Origin: Promicromonospora sp. AC04
Lineage (GTDB): Bacteria; Actinomycetota; Actinomycetes; Actinomycetales; Cellulomonadaceae
NCBI RefSeq assembly: GCF_003058225.1
Contig: NZ_QBUG01000008.1
Coordinates: 248,001-312,000, forward strand
Direction: 5' to 3'
DNA length: 64,000 bases
Shown here: positions 7,860 to 16,107 of the stretch, piece by piece
Layout of the letters: each line of letters starts with the position of its first letter
Position numbering within the stretch: position 1 is the stretch's first letter
Made by a program: the position numbers and the translations under genes
The notes under the pieces: generated by a model
What the model was told of the DNA's origin: nothing
The model's input: only the letters and a program-made list of their open reading frames with translations
Databases searched by the model: none

Positions 7860-9422
7860 TCACGTGTGCGTCAGGTTCCTGTCCTTCGACGGCTCCCGGC
7901 CGCGGTCAGCCGTCGGGACCACGTGTCCCGTGCCGAACTGCCGGGAGAGCGCGCCGCGCAAGCGCTCGCGGCCGCTGAGGTGACCGTTGTCGTCCGGGCG
8001 ACCAGGAGCGGGCGGGACAGGGGCGACGGCGAGCCGCGCCCGCTCCGCCTCGTCGGCCGGCTGGTGGATCTCTACGTACCCGCCGTTCGTCATCCGGACG
8101 ATCCGCCCCGTCTCGTGCCCGTGCAGCGCGATTTCACGGTCCTTGCGCTGCAGCCCGATGCAGATGCGCCGGGTGACCTCGAACGCCAGCGGGGGACCGA
8201 CGATCAGTGTGACCTGCAGCGCCGTGATCACCGACTCGAAGCTCACGCTGAACTCGGTCGAGACGATGTCGGCGCTCGCGGCGCCCCACAGCACGCCGTA
8301 GAAGAGCGCCCCGGCGACGCCGATCCCGGTGCGGACCGGGACGTTCCTCGGCCGGTCGAGCACGTGGTGCGGCTCGCGGTCCTGGTTGATCCACGCCTCG
8401 ATGAACGGGTAGACGACCAGCAGCCCGAAGTAACCGGCGACCACCACCAGCGGGACGAGCGTTGCGAAGGTCACCGTCCATCCACCCCACACGGTCTCCC
8501 AGCCGGCCGGGACCAGGCGCAGCGCGCCGTCGAGGAACCCCATGTACCAGTCGGGCTGGCTCCCCGCGCCGACCTCGCCCCCGGACGCCGGTCCGTACGA
8601 CCAGACGGGGCTGATCGTCGACGTCGCCCCGAGCAGCACGAGGACCGAGCCGGTGATCCCCATCATGCCGAGGGCGCGGAAGGCGGCGTCGGGCCACAGG
8701 CGGAGCCCGAGCGACGGGACGGGTTCGGGCCGGGCCGGCGCCGCCTGGCCGTCCCGGAGGGCGAGCGCCGCGCGGACGGCGAGGACGACGACGAGCAGCG
8801 CCGGCGTGATCAGGTGCACGGGGTACAGGTTCTCGATGATCTGGCCCGGGAACGGCCCGCCGAACATCAGGCCCGCGGCCCAGGTGCCGATGAACGGGAT
8901 GCTGAGGACCACGCCCTCGACGATGCGCAGGCCGGTGCCGGAGAGCATGTCGTCCGGCAGGGCGTACCCGCTCCAGCCTGCGGCGAGCACCAGCACGAAG
9001 GCCGCCACCAGCAGGACCCAGCTCAGCCGCCGCGGCCGGCGGAACCCGCCCGTGAAGAATGTGACGAGCAGCTGCACGATGATCGAGGCGGGCATGACGA
9101 GCGCCGCCCAGTGGTGCGTCTGGCGCAGCAGGAGGCCGCCGGTCTGCTCGAACGAGATGCGCATCGTCGAGGCGAAGGCCTTGGTGACCGTCGCACCCTG
9201 GAGCGGCTCGTAGGGCCCGGCGTAGGTGACGAGGTCGTTCGACGGCGTGTACGTGAACGCCAGCAGGATCCCGGTCACCGCCAGGACGACCAGGCAGGCG
9301 AAGGTCACGACGCCGAACAGGTTCGACCAGCCGAGCCGCACCCGCCGGTCACCGAGCGCGAGTGCTTGCTTCCGTACCCAGGTCGTCCAGGCGCTTGCCC
9401 GACGGTGGCGGTCAGCTGGCAT
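7860..9422 (-). CDS. bc1-type cytochrome b paralogue lacking the haem bH ligands
   Basis: A 520-residue membrane protein of the QcrB/cytochrome b family, with the Qo-site PDWY motif (290-293) and about eight helices plus a hydrophilic C-tail. In helix B, H103/H104 are present (RQTHHWAAL) but the residue 14 positions later, normally the second haem ligand, is Q117. In helix D, H203 is present (YPVHLITP) but the partner position is R217. By comparison with canonical cytochrome b this keeps the haem bL pair and loses the bH pair. No Rieske or cytochrome c gene is nearby. It overlaps the NDH-2 gene by 11 bp and so is co-translated with it. Role inferred: quinol/haem electron transfer linked to NADH oxidation, or a sensor-like relic. 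Confidence 0.85.
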   Translation of the reverse strand: MPADRHRRASAWTTWVRKQALALGDRRVRLGWSNLFGVVTFACLVVLAVTGILLAFTYTPSNDLVTYAGPYEPLQGATVTKAFASTMRISFEQTGGLLLRQTHHWAALVMPASIIVQLLVTFFTGGFRRPRRLSWVLLVAAFVLVLAAGWSGYALPDDMLSGTGLRIVEGVVLSIPFIGTWAAGLMFGGPFPGQIIENLYPVHLITPALLVVVLAVRAALALRDGQAAPARPEPVPSLGLRLWPDAAFRALGMMGITGSVLVLLGATSTISPVWSYGPASGGEVGAGSQPDWYMGFLDGALRLVPAGWETVWGGWTVTFATLVPLVVVAGYFGLLVVYPFIEAWINQDREPHHVLDRPRNVPVRTGIGVAGALFYGVLWGAASADIVSTEFSVSFESVITALQVTLIVGPPLAFEVTRRICIGLQRKDREIALHGHETGRIVRMTNGGYVEIHQPADEAERARLAVAPVPPAPGRPDDNGHLSGRERLRGALSRQFGTGHVVPTADRGREPSKDRNLTHT

Positions 9423-10788
9423 CGCGCACCACGCTCAGCTCGGGCCGCGAGACCGCGTCGTCGTCGGCCCCCGCGAACGGGTCGCCGCCGGCGAGGAACG
9501 CGGCGCGCGGCCGCTGCACCGTGGCGAGCGGGATGATGTCCCTGCCGAAGAACACCGCGGACACCCAGACGAGCAGCACACGCACCTTGCGCTCCCAGGT
9601 CGGGACAGCCAGGACGTGGTAGCCGCGGTGCATGAGCCAGGCCAGGAAGCCCTTGATGACCAGGCGCTTGTACTGGAAGATGCCGCGCCCGATGCCGAGG
9701 GTGGCGACAACGCCGAGGCTGTGGTGGAGGTACGGCTGCACCTTCTTGCCGCGGAGGTCCGCGACCAGGTTCTTCGCCAGCAGCTTGCCCTGGCGGACGG
9801 CGTGCTGCGCGTTGGGCACGGTTCGCGCGCCGGGGACGGGCGAGGCGAGGTCGGGGACGGCGGCGTTGTCGCCGGCGGCCCACGCGTGGGGGACCATCGC
9901 GTCGTCGCTGCCGACCCGGAGGTCGGCGCGAACCCGGACCAGGCCGCGCTCGTCGACCGGGAGGTCGGTGTTCCGCGCGACGACGGGGTTGCTGCCGTTG
10001 CCGGCGGCCCAGATCAGGAGCCCGTTGCCGTACGACTCGCCGGTGGACAGCATGATCCGGCCGTCCGCGGCCGAGACGACCTGGGTGCCGAGGTGCACGT
10101 GCCCACCCCGCCCCTCCAGGTGGCGCACGACCCAGTGTCCGGGCTCGTCGGTGACCTCGGGCAGGATCCGGTTGTTCGCGTCGATGAGGTGGAAGTCGAC
10201 GTCGTCCCGGCTGAGCTCGGGGTAGGAGCGCAGCAGGCTCGTGGCCAGCGACAGCAGCTCGCCGAAGACCTCGACGCCGGTGAACCCGCCGCCGACGACG
10301 GTGACCGTCAGCAGCCGGCGGCGCTCGACGCCCGGGGGCAGCAGCGCGGCGCGGTCGAACGCCGTCAGGAGCTGGTCGCGGATCGCGACTGCCTCCTCGA
10401 CGTGCTTGAGGCCGATCGCCTCCTCCGAGATGCCCGGGACGGGGAACGTGCGGGTCACGGCGCCGGCGGTCACGACGATCGTGTCGTACACGATCTCGCG
10501 GATGGCGCCGTCGTTGGTGCGGACGGTCGCGGTGCGGTGCGCGTGGTCGATCGACGTGGTGTGGCCCGCGATGATGGTCGTGCGCCGCAGGTGCCGGCGC
10601 AGCGACACCATGACGTGCCGCGCCTCGATCGAGCCGGCCGTGACCTCGGGCAGGAACGGCTGGTAGGTCATGTAGCCGTGCGGGTCGACGAGCGTGACGT
10701 CGGCCTCGCCCCTGCGGAGCTTCTTCTCCAGGCCCCACGCGGCGTAGAAGCCTGCGTAGCCGCCGCCGACGATCAGAATCTTCTCCAT
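9412..10788 (-). CDS. ndh: Type II NADH:quinone oxidoreductase (NDH-2)
   Basis: A 458-residue FAD enzyme that passes electrons from NADH to membrane quinones without pumping protons. Two Rossmann motifs are visible: ILIVGGGYAGFYAAWGLE at the N-terminus (FAD) and VTVVGGGFTGVEVFGEL near residue 165 (NADH). The C-terminal region with FLAWLMHRGYHVLAV resembles the amphipathic membrane-anchoring part of NDH-2. ATG 10788 follows AGGAGGG at optimal spacing. It is the first gene of a two-gene operon with the unusual cytochrome b. Confidence 0.9.
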   Translation of the reverse strand: MEKILIVGGGYAGFYAAWGLEKKLRRGEADVTLVDPHGYMTYQPFLPEVTAGSIEARHVMVSLRRHLRRTTIIAGHTTSIDHAHRTATVRTNDGAIREIVYDTIVVTAGAVTRTFPVPGISEEAIGLKHVEEAVAIRDQLLTAFDRAALLPPGVERRRLLTVTVVGGGFTGVEVFGELLSLATSLLRSYPELSRDDVDFHLIDANNRILPEVTDEPGHWVVRHLEGRGGHVHLGTQVVSAADGRIMLSTGESYGNGLLIWAAGNGSNPVVARNTDLPVDERGLVRVRADLRVGSDDAMVPHAWAAGDNAAVPDLASPVPGARTVPNAQHAVRQGKLLAKNLVADLRGKKVQPYLHHSLGVVATLGIGRGIFQYKRLVIKGFLAWLMHRGYHVLAVPTWERKVRVLLVWVSAVFFGRDIIPLATVQRPRAAFLAGGDPFAGADDDAVSRPELSVVRDAS

Positions 10789-10999
10789 GACACCCTCCTG
10801 GTGGTCTTACCTGTTCGACAACACAGCGCGGCGAAATGTGACGTGTCGGTGGTCACAGTCCGTGTGCTGGCGGACGTCGGTGACGTGCCTGGCCACAGGG
10901 CTGCTGGTGAGGCTGCTCGCGGGCCTGTTGACGAGGGCGCGTAGCCACGGACATCTCGAACCTGGATCCGGTCCGGGAGCGCGCGCACGCTGATCGGGA

Positions 11000-11015
11000 C
11001 CGGTCGGCCGACCGG
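11000..11015. promoter_or_regulatory. Perfect 16-bp palindrome upstream of SDR gene
   Basis: CCGGTCGGCCGACCGG is an exact palindrome 29 bp before the SDR start. Its position suits an operator for the XRE regulator encoded just downstream, since such pairs are often linked. GC-rich palindromes can arise by chance here, so confidence is low. Confidence 0.3.
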
Positions 11016-11044
11016 CGGACGAACCACCCGTGAGGAAGACCGTC

Positions 11045-12214
11045 GTGAGCAACAACCCCGTGACCAGCAGCCCGGCGACCGGCAGGCCGGTGACCGGCAG
11101 GCCGGTGACCGGCAGCCCGGCGACCGGCAGCCCGGCGGCAGGTAGCCCGGCGGCAGGTAGCCCGGTGACCGATAGCCCGGTGCACAGCAGCCCGGTGAAG
11201 CGCCGCGCTCGCAAGTACACCGACGTCGTCGTGCCCGACCTGAGTGGCAAGCGCGCCGTCGTGACCGGAGCGAGCGACGGCCTCGGCCTCGGGCTCGCCG
11301 AGCGGCTCGCGCGAGCGGGCGCGGAGCTCGTGCTGCCCGTGCGCAACCCGGCCAAGGGAGAGGCGGCGGTCGGGCGCCTGCGCGCGGCGGTGCCGGACGC
11401 CGTCGTCTCCACCCGTCCGCTCGATCTCGCGTCGCTGGAGTCGGTGGCGACCCTTGCCGACGGCCTCCTGGACGAGGGCCGCCGGATCGACCTCCTGGTC
11501 GCGAACGCCGGGGTGATGGCCCCGCCGGCCCGGAACACGACCGCCGACGGGTTCGAGCTCCAGCTCGGCACCAACCACCTGGGGCACATGGCGCTCGTCG
11601 GGCGGCTGCTGCCGCTGCTGCGCTCGGATGCCCGCACGCCTGACTCGCGCGCGTCTGATTCGCGCACGTCTGATTCACGCAGGTCTGGCGCGCGCGTGAC
11701 GACGATGTCGAGCGCTGCGGCGCGGTTCGGCCGGCTCGACTGGACCGACCTCAACAGCGAGCGCGACTACTCGCCGGTGCGGGCGTACAACCTCTCGAAG
11801 CTCGCCCAGCTGATGTTCGCGCTCGAGCTCGACCGGCGGAGCAGGGCGCACGGCTGGGGCATCGTGAGCAACGTGGCCCATCCCGGAACCACGTACACGA
11901 GCCTGTACTCGGCCGGTCCCGGTCTGGGCAGCACGGAGACCCCGCGGATGGACGCCGTGATGCGCCGGTTCCTCGCCCTGGGGATCTTCGTGCAGCCCGT
12001 CGAGCAGGGACTCCTGCCCGCGCTGCAGGCGGCCACCGATCCCGCGGCGGGCGGCGGGACGTTCTACGGGCCGGACGGCGTTGGTCATTTCACGGGCAGC
12101 TCCGCGCCGCAGCGCGTCTACCGCGCCGCGACGGACGAGGCGGCCGCAGCCCGGCTGTGGGACGTCTCGGAGGACATGACGGGAGTGCGGTTCCCCGGCT
12201 CGGCGCTCGCCTGA
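11045..12214 (+). CDS. Short-chain dehydrogenase/reductase with repeat-expanded N-terminus
   Basis: NAD(P)-dependent SDR oxidoreductase of the retinol-dehydrogenase-like group. Core motifs: [12 protein letters not shown] (cofactor), NAGVMAPP, an SSAAARFG serine region and YNLSK (catalytic Tyr/Lys). I chose GTG 11045 because GAGGAAG sits 6 bases upstream; GTG 11030 is also possible. The first 55 residues are Pro/Thr/Gly/Ser repeats encoded by 12-15-bp tandem units and are not part of the fold. A second repeat insert (residues about 198-216, D-S-R-x-S units) lies inside the catalytic domain just before the active-site strand. The neighbouring XRE regulator probably controls it; the substrate is unknown. 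Confidence 0.82.
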   Translation: MSNNPVTSSPATGRPVTGRPVTGSPATGSPAAGSPAAGSPVTDSPVHSSPVKRRARKYTDVVVPDLSGKRAVVTGASDGLGLGLAERLARAGAELVLPVRNPAKGEAAVGRLRAAVPDAVVSTRPLDLASLESVATLADGLLDEGRRIDLLVANAGVMAPPARNTTADGFELQLGTNHLGHMALVGRLLPLLRSDARTPDSRASDSRTSDSRRSGARVTTMSSAAARFGRLDWTDLNSERDYSPVRAYNLSKLAQLMFALELDRRSRAHGWGIVSNVAHPGTTYTSLYSAGPGLGSTETPRMDAVMRRFLALGIFVQPVEQGLLPALQAATDPAAGGGTFYGPDGVGHFTGSSAPQRVYRAATDEAAAARLWDVSEDMTGVRFPGSALA

Positions 12215-12258
12215 CCGACGCCGGGCCGAGAGGCGCCCGCACGACCGGTATCGCGGGA

Positions 12259-12414
12259 TAGTGCTGCACGACGGTGCTGCAGAGCGGTGCTGCAGAGCGG
12301 TGCTGCAGAGCGGTGCCGCAGAGCGGTGCCGCACGACGGTGCCGCAGGGCGGTGCCGCAGAACGGTGCCGCAGGGCGGTGCCGCAGGGCGGTGCCGCAGG
12401 GCGGTGCCGCAAAA
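12259..12414. repeat. 13-bp tandem array, about 12 units
   Basis: Units of the form CGGTGCCGCAGGG (variants CTGCAGAG, CGCACGA) repeat head to tail between the SDR stop and the XRE start, ending 19 bp before that start. The period is not a multiple of three, consistent with being untranslated, although one frame remains open through it. It would set the spacing between the two genes. Confidence 0.85.
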
Positions 12415-12433
12415 CGAGGACGAGGTGAGGACG

Positions 12434-13261
12434 ATGGACCGCCAGCTGCTGGCCGACTTCCTGCGGACGCGCCGTGAGGCGCTCCAGCCGGAGGACGTGG
12501 GGCTGCCCCGCGGACCCCGACGGCGCACGAGCGGGCTGCGGCGCGAGGAGGTAGCGGCGCTGAGCGGGGTCTCGGCGGACTACTACAGCCGCATCGAGCA
12601 GCAGCGCGGGCCGGTTCCCTCGGAGCAGGTCCTCGCGGCGATCGCGCACGGTTTGCACCTGAGCCTCGAGGAGCGCGACCGGCTCGTCGAGCTGGCCGGG
12701 CACGCACTGCCCCGGCGCGTCCAGCGCGGTGACCACATCAACGTAGGCCTGATGCGGATCCTGGACGGGCTGGAAGATGCGCCCGCCCAGGTCGAGAACG
12801 TCCTCGGCGTGACCCTGCGGCAGACGCGCCTGGCGGCGGCACTCCTCGGCGACGAGACGTCGTACACGGGTCCGGAGCGCGCCCGCGTCTATCGGTGGTT
12901 CACCGATCCGCGTGCCCGCGACCGGGTCCCCGAGGAGGACCACGAGCACCACGGCCGCACGCTCGCGGCCCGGCTCGCGGCGGTCCAGGCGCAGACCGGC
13001 GCGAGGTCCCCGGCGGGCGAGCTCGCGTCCGGCCTGCGTGGCCGCAGCGCGGAGTTCGCGCGGCTGTGGGACGAGCATCCCGTCGTCGGCCCGTACTGCG
13101 AGCCCAAGCGACTGAACCACCCAGAGGTGGGCCTCGTGGAGCTGCACGGGCAGACTCTGCTGGACCCGGACCAGTTCCAGGCCCTGACGGTCTTCACCGC
13201 CGTCCCGGGGACCGAGAGCCACGAGCGGCTCCAACTGCTCTCGGTGGTCGGCGCGCTCTAG
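12434..13261 (+). CDS. XRE-family regulator with MmyB-like ligand domain
   Basis: A 275-residue transcription factor. Residues 5-75 form an HTH_31 domain (FLRTRREALQPEDVGLP, then TSGLRREEVAALSGVSADYYSRIEQ). Residues about 105-270 match the MLTR/MmyB-like ligand-binding domain (WFTDPRARDR, AEFARLWDEHPV, LVELHGQTLLDPD). Such proteins usually regulate an adjacent SDR oxidoreductase, which is present upstream on the same strand. The start is ATG 12434 after GAGGTGAGGACG. The frame extends upstream through the tandem array, but that part is not conserved. Confidence 0.85.
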   Translation: MDRQLLADFLRTRREALQPEDVGLPRGPRRRTSGLRREEVAALSGVSADYYSRIEQQRGPVPSEQVLAAIAHGLHLSLEERDRLVELAGHALPRRVQRGDHINVGLMRILDGLEDAPAQVENVLGVTLRQTRLAAALLGDETSYTGPERARVYRWFTDPRARDRVPEEDHEHHGRTLAARLAAVQAQTGARSPAGELASGLRGRSAEFARLWDEHPVVGPYCEPKRLNHPEVGLVELHGQTLLDPDQFQALTVFTAVPGTESHERLQLLSVVGAL

Positions 13262-13264
13262 CTT

Positions 13265-13320
13265 GTGTCCGGTGTCCGGTGTCCGGTGTCCGGTGTCCGG
13301 TGTCCGGTGTCCGGTGTCCG
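13265..13320. repeat. 7-bp tandem array, 8 perfect units
   Basis: GTGTCCG is repeated eight times without error, starting 4 bp after the XRE stop codon. Perfect identity points to recent or ongoing copy-number change. Confidence 0.95.
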
Positions 13321-13462
13321 GCGGATGACGGATGGCGGACGCTGAGCCAGTCCTCTGGTGACGCAAGCTGCCGACGTCGGAGAAGTCCGCTGCGACCAAG
13401 CGATTGCGCATGGTTTGCCACTCGGAACCATGCGCAAGTCCATGCTGGAAGAGGACTTCCTG

Positions 13463-13560
13463 GCCGTGCCTGCTTGGCCGTGCCTGCTTGGCCGTGCCTG
13501 CTTGGCCGTGCCTGCTTGGCCGTGCCTGCTTGGCCGTGCCTGCTTGGCCGTGCCTGCTTG
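13463..13560. repeat. 14-bp tandem array, 7 perfect units, in a 700-bp gene-free stretch
   Basis: GCCGTGCCTGCTTG is repeated seven times exactly, then decays over about 40 bp. It lies in the stretch 13262-13978, where I see no gene: it also holds the 7-bp array, a small GCGCATGGTT/AACCATGCGC hairpin near 13408-13436 and two larger hairpins. Frames through the array are open only because of the repeat. Confidence 0.95.
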
Positions 13561-13646
13561 GCCGTGCCCCGCTTCGCCGTGCCCGGTTGGCCGTGGCGGC
13601 TCGGTGGGGTGACTTCGGGGCGTCGGTGCCGGGTCTGCTGAACCGC

Positions 13647-13683
13647 GTTCAGCCTGGCCCCGCAGAATTCGGCCAGGCTGAAC
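13647..13683. terminator. Hairpin with 13-bp arms, family D
   Basis: GTTCAGCCTGGCC (13647-13659) pairs exactly with GGCCAGGCTGAAC (13671-13683) around an 11-bp loop, preceded by CTGCTGAACCGC. A similar GTTCAGCAGGCTC hairpin follows the PucR-like gene at 55610. Confidence 0.55.
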
Positions 13684-13867
13684 TATTCAGCACAGCCCGC
13701 ATAGCCGGGGCACAGCCGAACCCAGTCCAGCCCACCCGGCACCCACCAAACCAGCACACCGCGCCCGATGGCCCGTCGGCTCTGAGTGGCTGGCCGGCTG
13801 TGGCCGGCGGGTTATGGGCGGACGGCCGACCCACCTCATCGAACCGCTACCCGACGCCGTGCTCGGG

Positions 13868-13929
13868 CGCCGAACCGAGGTGACACGCCGATGCTGCGCG
13901 AGGCATCGGCGTGTTGCTGCGGTTCGGCG
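13868..13929. terminator. Imperfect 27-bp-arm hairpin, family B
   Basis: Arms 13868-13894 and 13903-13929 pair with four mismatches around an 8-bp loop. The outer CGCCGAACCG/CGGTTCGGCG and inner GACACGCCG/CGGCGTGT match the family B hairpin at 7726-7787, so the two are related elements. It sits 50 bp past the end of the minus-strand NLP gene and probably terminates it. Confidence 0.62.
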
Positions 13930-13978
13930 GGCTCGAGGACGACCGACCTGTGGGCGGCGGGAGGGGTGGCGGGGAGGG

Positions 13979-14881
13979 CTATGCCGCCGGGTCGAACGGG
14001 ATGCCGGACGGCTTCATCTGGGTCAGCCAGCCGGTGAAGTCGCCGTCGTCGATCTTGATCGTCGCCGAGCCGAAGTCGGCAGTCATCAGGCGATCGCGCA
14101 GCGACGTGCTGGGCCAGCCGTTCCAGCCGACGATCGGCGGGTAGCGCCAGTTGTGGTAGTGGTTCTCCGGCGGCTCGTCGTTGCCGTTGGCGAGCCGGAA
14201 CAGGTGCGTGCTGATGCCGTCCTTGTGGTAGACGATCTTGGGGTGCGAGCCGTCGAACAGGACCTGCGACCGCGGGTAGGTGGCGTATCCGCTGTGCTCG
14301 GTGATCGAGACGTAGTCGACCTGGTTGCTGGACTGGTTGACCCAGACGACCACATGCTCGAAGTCGTGCCGGTGGCCGCCGAGGCCCCCGTCCAGTGCCT
14401 GGTCCTTCTCGAAGTAGCTGGCGTACATGATGGCGCACCAGCCGTTGTTGCACTTCTCGCGGGAGTAGGTCTGGGAGGCGTCCAGGTCCCACTGGTCGCG
14501 GCACTGCCCGTTGACGGCGCCGCCGAGCGCCAGGCCCGGTGCGAGGGTCCCGTCCGGCCCGATGGCGGACGTCGCGTAGCAGCCGTCGGTGTCGTAGTCG
14601 TAGGCGGGGGAGAAGGACTGTTCGTAACCGCTGGCGTTCTGCGGGAGGTTGGGCGGCGGGTCGGCGTGCGCGGCGGCCGCCGGTGCGGCCAGTGCGAGCA
14701 GGGCCGCGGCGAGGGCCGCGACGAGGCGGGCCGGCCGGCGGGCCGAGGGCCTGGGCCGGGATCCCGGCGGGGTGCCGGCCCGGGATCTGGCCCGGGAATT
14801 GGCAAGAGCGCCGGGAAGGGTGCTGGGATGGGCCCTGGACGGGGCACTACCTGCGGAAACGGGGGACATCGGACGGTCCAT
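13979..14881 (-). CDS. Secreted NPP1/NLP (Nep1-like) family protein
   Basis: A 300-residue protein of the necrosis-inducing NPP1 family, best known as plant cytolysins of oomycetes, fungi and some bacteria. The family heptad GHRHDWE appears as GHRHDFE (169-175), with Phe for Trp. Four cysteines (101, 127, 144, 149) may form disulfides. The start ATG 14881 follows GAGAGG. An Arg-rich leader and hydrophobic LVAALAAALLALAAPAAAAHA end a long signal peptide near residue 73. The first 45 residues are repeat-like and Pro/Arg/Ser-rich. It is monocistronic. A toxin role on plants is inferred only from the family. Confidence 0.82.
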   Translation of the reverse strand: MDRPMSPVSAGSAPSRAHPSTLPGALANSRARSRAGTPPGSRPRPSARRPARLVAALAAALLALAAPAAAAHADPPPNLPQNASGYEQSFSPAYDYDTDGCYATSAIGPDGTLAPGLALGGAVNGQCRDQWDLDASQTYSREKCNNGWCAIMYASYFEKDQALDGGLGGHRHDFEHVVVWVNQSSNQVDYVSITEHSGYATYPRSQVLFDGSHPKIVYHKDGISTHLFRLANGNDEPPENHYHNWRYPPIVGWNGWPSTSLRDRLMTADFGSATIKIDDGDFTGWLTQMKPSGIPFDPAA

Positions 14882-15096
14882 GACTGACCTCTCATGTGTC
14901 CTGGGCGAGCGAGGAGCGGCGGGTGAAAAGCCGGGCAAAATGGATGCTATTTGCCGGGCCGTGCGCGGGGCAATGAGGGTGAACGCTTACGCGAGCGTCG
15001 GACGTTGACCGCGCCCCGTCGCTATCGCTATGTTCTTTGTGGGCACACTCGTTCGGATGTCGAACACGCCAGCAGTACGTTCAAAGGAGATTCCCA

Positions 15097-16107
15097 GTGC
15101 GACGTACCTATCCTTTCGCGGCCTCCAGCGCGGCGCCCAGAACGGCTCGCGCCGTGGTCGCGGCCGCAGCGGCGACCCTGCTGCTGGCCGCCTGCGGCGC
15201 CCAGGCCGCGCCCGGGGGCGAAGAAGGAGACTCGGCCGACGGCGGGCTGACCACCGTGACGGTCGGCGTGATCCCGATCGTCGACGTCGCCCCGATCTAC
15301 CTGGGTGTCCAGGAGGGCTTCTTCGAGGACCAGGGGCTGGAAGTCAAGCTGGAGCTCGCCCAGGGTGGGGCGGCGATCGTGCCGGCCGTGGTCAGCGGCG
15401 AGTACCAGTTCGGCTTCAGCAACGTGACCTCCCTGCTGGTCGCGTCGTCGCAGGGCCTGCCGCTCAAGGCCGTCGCGCCGGGGAACTTCACCACCGGCAC
15501 GCCCGGTGAGGACTTCGGCGCCGTCGTCGTCCCCGAGGACTCGGACATCGAGGACGCGGCCGACCTGGCCGGCAAGACCGTCGCCGTCAACACCCTCAAC
15601 AACATCGGCGACACGACGATCCGCAAGGTCGTCGCCGACGCGGACGGTGACCCGACCGCTGTGGAGTTCGTCGAGATGGCGTTCCCCGACATGCCGGCCG
15701 CCGTCGCCGGGGACCAGGTCGACGCCGCGTGGATCGTGGAGCCGCACCTGACCAGGGCGCTGCAGGACGGCGCGCGCGTCGTGACGTCCAACTTCGCCGA
15801 GACCGACCCGGAGCTGCTGGTCGCGGCGTACTTCACGTCCGAGCAGCAGATCGCCGAGGACCCGGAGACCGTCGAGGCTTTCACGGCGGCGATGGAGGAG
15901 TCCCTGACCTTCGCCGAGGAGCACCCGGACGAGACCCGCGCGGTCCTGGACACCTACACCGAGATCGACCCGGCGGTGAAGGAGGCGATGGTCATGCCGC
16001 GCTTCGCGCCGGGCCTGGAGGCGTCGTCGTTCCAGGTGCTGGCCGACCTCGGTCTGGAGTACGGCATGTTCGACGAACCCGTCGACGTGAGCCAGCTCCT
16101 GCCGTGA
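15097..16107 (+). CDS. ABC transporter substrate-binding lipoprotein (SsuA/NMT1-like)
   Basis: First gene of the importer-pob-pca cluster. GTG 15097 follows AAAGGAG. The lipobox LLLAAC places the lipidated Cys at residue 33. The mature part belongs to the NMT1/SsuA/TauA binding-protein family (VTVGVIPIVDVAPIYLGVQEG, then QGGAAIVPAVVSGEYQFGFSNV). Such proteins carry small organic acids such as sulfonates, thiamine precursors or aromatic acids. Co-transcription with an IclR regulator and protocatechuate genes suggests an aromatic acid, for example 4-hydroxybenzoate. That substrate is inference. Confidence 0.87.
   Translation: MRRTYPFAASSAAPRTARAVVAAAAATLLLAACGAQAAPGGEEGDSADGGLTTVTVGVIPIVDVAPIYLGVQEGFFEDQGLEVKLELAQGGAAIVPAVVSGEYQFGFSNVTSLLVASSQGLPLKAVAPGNFTTGTPGEDFGAVVVPEDSDIEDAADLAGKTVAVNTLNNIGDTTIRKVVADADGDPTAVEFVEMAFPDMPAAVAGDQVDAAWIVEPHLTRALQDGARVVTSNFAETDPELLVAAYFTSEQQIAEDPETVEAFTAAMEESLTFAEEHPDETRAVLDTYTEIDPAVKEAMVMPRFAPGLEASSFQVLADLGLEYGMFDEPVDVSQLLP

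Noticed and set aside
12287-12433. N-terminal extension of the XRE regulator through the 13-bp array
   Set aside because: The array period is not a multiple of three, the encoded Cys/Arg/Ala repeat is unlike the family, and ATG 12434 has a plausible ribosome site.
13463-13560. CRISPR-like array
   Set aside because: Units are directly adjacent with no spacers and no cas genes nearby; it is a simple tandem repeat.
13358-13641. Small proteins made of AVPAWPCLLGRAC repeats in 13358-13641
   Set aside because: Open frames exist only because the 14-bp array lacks stops; they are not conserved and have no ribosome site.
14929-14962. Possible operator (GGCAAA/TTTGCC) upstream of the SBP gene
   Set aside because: Arms of only six bases between divergent genes; not distinct enough from background.
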